Source: Gemmatimonadota bacterium | Lineage (GTDB): Bacteria; Gemmatimonadota; Gemmatimonadetes; Gemmatimonadales; GWC2-71-9 | DNA: 10,046 nt | NCBI GenBank assembly: GCA_022573095.1 | Contig: JACZUR010000059.1 | Location: forward strand, 1 to 10,046 | Direction of reading: 5' to 3' | In this document: piece after piece, positions 6,569 through 10,046 of the stretch | How positions within the stretch are numbered: the first letter of the stretch is position 1 | Layout of the letters: each line of letters starts with the position of its first letter | Notes under the pieces: model-generated | Told to the model about the DNA's origin: nothing | The model's database searches: none | Seen by the model: the letters and a program-made list of their open reading frames with translations, nothing else | Translations under genes and position numbers: made by a program

Positions 6569-8974
6569 TTAGAAGATATTTCCAAGTCTGAAGTGAAATT
6601 TCCAGCCAGGCGCGTGATTGCCGTCGAGGTCCAGGCGATCAAACGCATAGGCGTAATCAATACCTATCGGTCCCAAGGGCGACAACACGTTCAATCCGAG
6701 TCCGGAACCTCGGAACAGGTGCGTGGGGTTGAATCGTGCAGGCGTGGACCAAACGTTGCCGGCGTCAAGGAAGGTACTGAAGTAGAACGCTTGACTAAAG
6801 CGGAGACCGATCTCTCCAGTCATAGCAAAGTATGATTGCCCGAACGAGTCAACGTTATTCGCCTGGAAGCCGCGTGCTGCGGCGTCGAAACCCTGCGGTG
6901 TGATCGAAAACTCGTCGTAGCCGCGCAACGGTATGCCGAACTGCGTGCCTCCCATCGAAAACAGTTGCCGGAAGTGCGGACCCGGGTCACCCCACACAAA
7001 ACCCGTCTTCGCAGTGAACCCAAGCACGAACTTGAGCGGATTTGCTGTAGGGTCAGACCCGCCTAACCGTGCCAACGGAGCGTACCATCTGCCCTCGAAG
7101 GTTGCGCGCCGGAAATTTCCTGAACCACCCACCGGCCCGCCCGCTTGCGCAATGTCGAAGCGGTGCATAGCGCCGCCCGTTGCGAAGGGTAGATCGATGC
7201 GGGTGTCGCGGAGAACGCTGAATCCTAGGCTGGACAAGATGCAGTTATTGCACGTGAACACTGTGGAGATTGCGCTCTCGTCATCGAAATCGCTTTGTTC
7301 GAGCGTGTAATTGAGGAAGACGCGAGTGAAATTCGATCCAAACAGAGGGAATCCGATCTGCATCCGGCCGCCACGAGTCCGGATTCGTCCCAAATCACCG
7401 ACAGTAAAGCGCAACCTTGTGTTATGGAGGGAAAACGAACCAGAAACTAGGCTTCCGCGAATGGCTGGATCCGTATACGAGATGTTGAAGTCGCTTACGT
7501 TAGTCCCGAATTGCCATTGAAAGGAGATAGTCTTTCCCCTTCCGAACAGATTCGGTTGTTCAACACCGAGGAAGCCACCGAGACCCGTACCCTGCCCTAC
7601 AGATGCTCCGAAATTGAAGTTTCCGGTATTTCGTTCTTCTACTTCAAACGTAACGTCTACCAGATCGCCCTGTTCGGTCGCCGGCGTCATCTGAGGCATG
7701 GGAAGAGGCTGGTTGAAGAAGTTGAGGTTTGAGATCCTTTGGTAGGACTGTATCAGTGCTTCTTCACGGTAGACATCTCCGGGAACCATCAGGATGGCCC
7801 GTCGGATCACGTCTTCATGAGTAACGTTGTTTCCGACGATATTGATGCGATTGACTACCGAGGGCGTGCCCTCGAAGATCTGCCAACGCAGATCCACCAA
7901 ATTGGTTCCGTCCTCCGTCCTGCGCCTGGTGGTCATGGGAAGCACCTGAGCTCTCAGGTACCCAGTATTACGATAAAGTGCTGCTACTTCGGAGGTGGCT
8001 TCCTGCCATTTCGCCTGATCGTAGACGGGTTGTCCAGACTGGGTACCTCCCAAGCCGAGGAAGCCGGTGGCCTGTGTCCGGAAGGGGTAGTAGCGTTCAA
8101 TCTGATCAACTGAGTATTGGCGGTTGCCCACAACTTCGAACGTGCCGACGTGGTACTGCTCGCCCTCGCTGACCCATACTATAAGCGTGCCTTTACCTGT
8201 GGACTCGTTGATAATAAGCGTGTCGGCGATCGCCTGGAAATCTACGAATCCGTGGCTAGCGTAGAATGCCGGTAAACGTTCACGCAGATCGATTTCCAAT
8301 TTGTCGTCGTCGTATTCGCCTTTCTTGAACCAGAGGAACCCTTCCACACCTGTTGCCAATGTTCCCGAAATTTCGGAGTCAGAAAAATGGTCGTTCCCCT
8401 CAATGATAATTTCGCTGATAGCCACCCGGCTGCCCTCGTCGACTTCGAACAGAATCCGCACCGTTCCATCGTTCTGTGGTTGTCTCACCACATTGACGCC
8501 GGACTGGTAGTAGCCTTCATTGCGGTAGAGCGAATCAATTCTGGCCTTCGAATGATTCGCGGCGGCGGCATCGTAAGCGCTGCCCGATGAGAGAGTCACC
8601 CGGCCGCGTACCGAGCGCATTGAGAGCCTCTCGACCCCCTCAACGCTCCAACCGGAAACGATCGGTCTTTCCACCAGCTCGATTCGCAACACTTCACGGT
8701 CGCCGATCGTAGCTTGGCTTATGGAGATATCGTCAAACTCTCCGAGAGCATACAGTCGCGTTATCGCTCTCTGTAGATCTCGAAAGCCGATGGACTGACC
8801 GATTGGGATCCCCGCCTGAAGGACCACACGGCTTGATTCGATACGTTGATTCCCAACAACTTCTATACTGTCGAGGATAGGGAGATCTACCTGCGATCGC
8901 GCCGTAGAGGCTCCAGCGGTAAGCAAGATCGCGGCGGTCAACACGGGCACGGCGATGCGTCCGAGTGCTTTCAC
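6569..8974 (-). CDS. bamA: BamA, outer membrane protein assembly factor (five POTRA domains plus 16-strand-type barrel)
   Basis: BamA is the core of the BAM complex, which folds and inserts beta-barrel proteins into the outer membrane. I chose the GTG at 8974 (801 residues). It is followed directly by a signal peptide (residues 1 to about 28: basic VKALGR, hydrophobic stretch, small residues) and leaves a 10-base gap after clpC. The frame stays open 74 codons further upstream, but that part overlaps clpC and looks non-protein-like. Five POTRA repeats are visible at about 32-103, 104-180, 183-271, 273-368 and 371-448; most begin with a V-x-G-N or similar strand and end in a V/I-x-E-G/R strand. 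The barrel occupies about 450-801. It carries the loop-6 signature as LRGY (683-686, usually VRGF/VRGY) and ends in phenylalanine (GNIF), the usual barrel C-terminal signal. A CNNC pair (575-578) lies within the barrel. No convincing Shine-Dalgarno precedes the GTG, so the exact start is less certain than the identity. Confidence 0.95.
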   Translation of the reverse strand: MKALGRIAVPVLTAAILLTAGASTARSQVDLPILDSIEVVGNQRIESSRVVLQAGIPIGQSIGFRDLQRAITRLYALGEFDDISISQATIGDREVLRIELVERPIVSGWSVEGVERLSMRSVRGRVTLSSGSAYDAAAANHSKARIDSLYRNEGYYQSGVNVVRQPQNDGTVRILFEVDEGSRVAISEIIIEGNDHFSDSEISGTLATGVEGFLWFKKGEYDDDKLEIDLRERLPAFYASHGFVDFQAIADTLIINESTGKGTLIVWVSEGEQYHVGTFEVVGNRQYSVDQIERYYPFRTQATGFLGLGGTQSGQPVYDQAKWQEATSEVAALYRNTGYLRAQVLPMTTRRRTEDGTNLVDLRWQIFEGTPSVVNRINIVGNNVTHEDVIRRAILMVPGDVYREEALIQSYQRISNLNFFNQPLPMPQMTPATEQGDLVDVTFEVEERNTGNFNFGASVGQGTGLGGFLGVEQPNLFGRGKTISFQWQFGTNVSDFNISYTDPAIRGSLVSGSFSLHNTRLRFTVGDLGRIRTRGGRMQIGFPLFGSNFTRVFLNYTLEQSDFDDESAISTVFTCNNCILSSLGFSVLRDTRIDLPFATGGAMHRFDIAQAGGPVGGSGNFRRATFEGRWYAPLARLGGSDPTANPLKFVLGFTAKTGFVWGDPGPHFRQLFSMGGTQFGIPLRGYDEFSITPQGFDAAARGFQANNVDSFGQSYFAMTGEIGLRFSQAFYFSTFLDAGNVWSTPARFNPTHLFRGSGLGLNVLSPLGPIGIDYAYAFDRLDLDGNHAPGWKFHFRLGNIF

Positions 8975-8984
8975 GCTGGTTTCG

Positions 8985-10046
8985 TTACTCGGTCTTGGTC
9001 CCGACTGCAGACACAAACTGCAATCCTTCTCCGTCGGGGTCGGTATCCACTTGAATCTCATCGCCGGGACCGAACTCGCCTTGGAGAATCTTCTCTGAAA
9101 GTGGATCTTCCACCCAGCGCTGGATTGCTCGACGGAGGGGTCTCGCCCCGTAACTTTCATCGTAACCATGTTCCACCAGGAAAGCGGTTGCCGCATCCGT
9201 GCGCACCAACGTCAGACCTTCGTCGGCAATCCTAACTTGGAGCTGCTCAAATAGTATACCAACGATCTCAGTAATGTGTTCACGTGTAAGTGGGTGGAAT
9301 ACGATCACCTCATCTAGCCGGTTAAGGAATTCCGGGTTGAATACCTTTTCGATTTCGTCTTTCACTTTTTCGGACATCCTCTCGAACGACATTTCATGGC
9401 CGGACTCGGAGAAACCGAGCTGTTTGTTCTTTGTAATATCTCGCGCTCCGACATTGGATGTCATTATGACGACCGTGTTCTTAAAGTCGATGAGCCGCCC
9501 GTAATTGTCTGTCAAATGACCCTCGTCTAATACCTGCAGGAGAATATTGAACACGTCGGGATGTGCCTTTTCAATTTCGTCTAACAGGACAACGGAGTAT
9601 GGTTTTCTTCGCACCGATTTGGTCAGCGATCCCGAGTCTTCGTACCCGACATATCCCGGGGGTGCGCCGATGAGCCGGCTCACGCTGAACTTCTCCATAT
9701 ACTCGGACATATCGACCCTGACCAGCGCCTTTTCGTCGGCAAAGAGAAAACGGGCAAGGGCTCTCGCCAGTTCCGTCTTTCCAACTCCGGTGGGGCCACA
9801 GAACACGAAGCTGCCGATGGGGCGTTTCGGATCTTTGAGGCCGGCACGCGATCTCCTGATGGCCCGTGCTATCGCCTCAATGGCCTGATCTTGGCCTACC
9901 ACGGTTTTGTGGATTTCGTCTTCCATCCGAAGCAGTCGCTGGGTCTCCGCTTCCTGCAAGCGTGTGACGGGAATCCCGGTCCATCGTGATACGATGAAGG
10001 CAACTTCTTCTTCTTCGATGGTGGGACGGTGAATTTGTCTTTCTTT
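8985..10046 (-). CDS. clpC: ClpC-type AAA+ unfoldase of the Clp protease, C-terminal part (5' end outside window)
   Basis: This is the last 353 residues of a Hsp100 ATPase that unfolds substrates and feeds them to ClpP in the cytoplasm. The frame is open to the window edge, so the N domain, first AAA+ domain and most of the middle region are missing. The fragment opens with the linker motif SRWTGIPVTR (20-29), followed by the second AAA+ domain. That domain shows Walker A GPTGVGKT (84-91), pore loop GYVGY (131-135), Walker B VVLLDE (152-157), sensor 1 TSNVGA (196-201), arginine finger in FLNR (R243) and sensor 2 GARPLRR (300-306). A tripeptide LGF (210-212) sits where ClpA, ClpC and ClpX carry the ClpP-docking loop. 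ClpB lacks this loop, which favours ClpC over ClpB. An acidic run of four GAA codons (fragment residues 11-14) lies just before the linker motif. The stop lies 10 bases before bamA, so the two are probably co-transcribed. Calling it ClpC rather than ClpA rests on resemblance of the C-terminal half only. Confidence 0.93.
   Translation of the reverse strand, partial: KERQIHRPTIEEEEVAFIVSRWTGIPVTRLQEAETQRLLRMEDEIHKTVVGQDQAIEAIARAIRRSRAGLKDPKRPIGSFVFCGPTGVGKTELARALARFLFADEKALVRVDMSEYMEKFSVSRLIGAPPGYVGYEDSGSLTKSVRRKPYSVVLLDEIEKAHPDVFNILLQVLDEGHLTDNYGRLIDFKNTVVIMTSNVGARDITKNKQLGFSESGHEMSFERMSEKVKDEIEKVFNPEFLNRLDEVIVFHPLTREHITEIVGILFEQLQVRIADEGLTLVRTDAATAFLVEHGYDESYGARPLRRAIQRWVEDPLSEKILQGEFGPGDEIQVDTDPDGEGLQFVSAVGTKTE

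Larger units (their letters stand above)
154..10046 (-). other. Probable single operon: clpC-bamA-ompH-lpxD-lpxC-fabZ-lpxA-lpxB-DUF374-lpxK
   Basis: All ten genes run the same way. In transcription order the junctions are: clpC/bamA 10-base gap, bamA/ompH 15-base gap, ompH/lpxD 13-base gap, lpxD/lpxC 14-base overlap, lpxC/fabZ 3-base gap, fabZ/lpxA 4-base overlap, lpxA/lpxB 4-base overlap, lpxB/DUF374 4-base overlap, DUF374/lpxK 7-base overlap. No gap is long enough for an ordinary promoter or terminator. Any internal promoter would have to lie inside coding sequence, and I found no convincing one on the minus strand. The main promoter is presumably upstream of clpC, outside the window. Confidence 0.75.

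Noticed and set aside
7739..8113. 124-residue plus-strand open frame opposite bamA
   Set aside because: It is antisense to the POTRA-coding region, with no recognisable motifs; the bamA frame fully explains the sequence.
8975..9196. 74-codon upstream extension of the bamA frame
   Set aside because: It overlaps the conserved end of clpC, reads as a shadow sequence, and would place the signal peptide internally.
9487..9515. Minus-strand TTGACA (9515-9510) as a possible internal promoter for bamA inside clpC
   Set aside because: No acceptable -10 box lies 16-18 bases downstream, and the site is in conserved coding sequence.
10004..10016. Short CTT/GAA repeat as a phase-variable tract
   Set aside because: It is only about four units, is in-frame, and encodes a glutamate run in clpC; trinucleotide changes would not switch the gene off.

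Overview
The window is one gene-dense block from a Gram-negative (outer-membrane-bearing) bacterium. Every confident gene lies on the minus strand. Read in the direction of transcription, from high to low coordinates, the order is: 3' end of clpC, bamA, ompH/skp, lpxD, lpxC, fabZ, lpxA, lpxB, a DUF374-family acyltransferase gene, lpxK. Neighbouring genes are separated by at most about 15 bases or overlap by 4 to about 14 bases, so they are probably transcribed together.

The operon joins the two jobs of building an outer membrane. BamA and the periplasmic chaperone OmpH/Skp insert and escort beta-barrel proteins. LpxA, LpxC, LpxD, LpxB and LpxK cover five of the six steps from UDP-GlcNAc to lipid IV-A. 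FabZ dehydrates the hydroxyacyl-ACP pool that LpxA and LpxD also draw on. The DUF374 protein is probably a lipid acyltransferase. The UDP-2,3-diacylglucosamine pyrophosphatase (LpxH, LpxI or LpxG) and the Kdo transferase are not in the window.

Taxonomy is inference only. Having ClpC rather than ClpA, placing it directly before bamA, and having lpxC between lpxD and fabZ all argue against a classical Gammaproteobacterium. They fit Gemmatimonadota or a related FCB-type lineage. The moderate base composition and divergent motifs suggest an uncultured environmental member. No rRNA or other phylogenetic marker is present to settle this.

Layout: 8985-10046 clpC 3' part (5' end outside the window); 6569-8974 bamA; 5996-6553 ompH; 4951-5982 lpxD; 4137-4964 lpxC; 3690-4133 fabZ; 2920-3693 lpxA; 1793-2923 lpxB; 1179-1796 acyltransferase; 154-1185 lpxK; 1-153 no confident gene. 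I saw no mobile element, CRISPR array, RNA gene, phage gene or clear terminator. This is essentially a housekeeping region. The interest lies in its gene order, the chain of overlapping genes and a few unusual motif residues, not in a new system.
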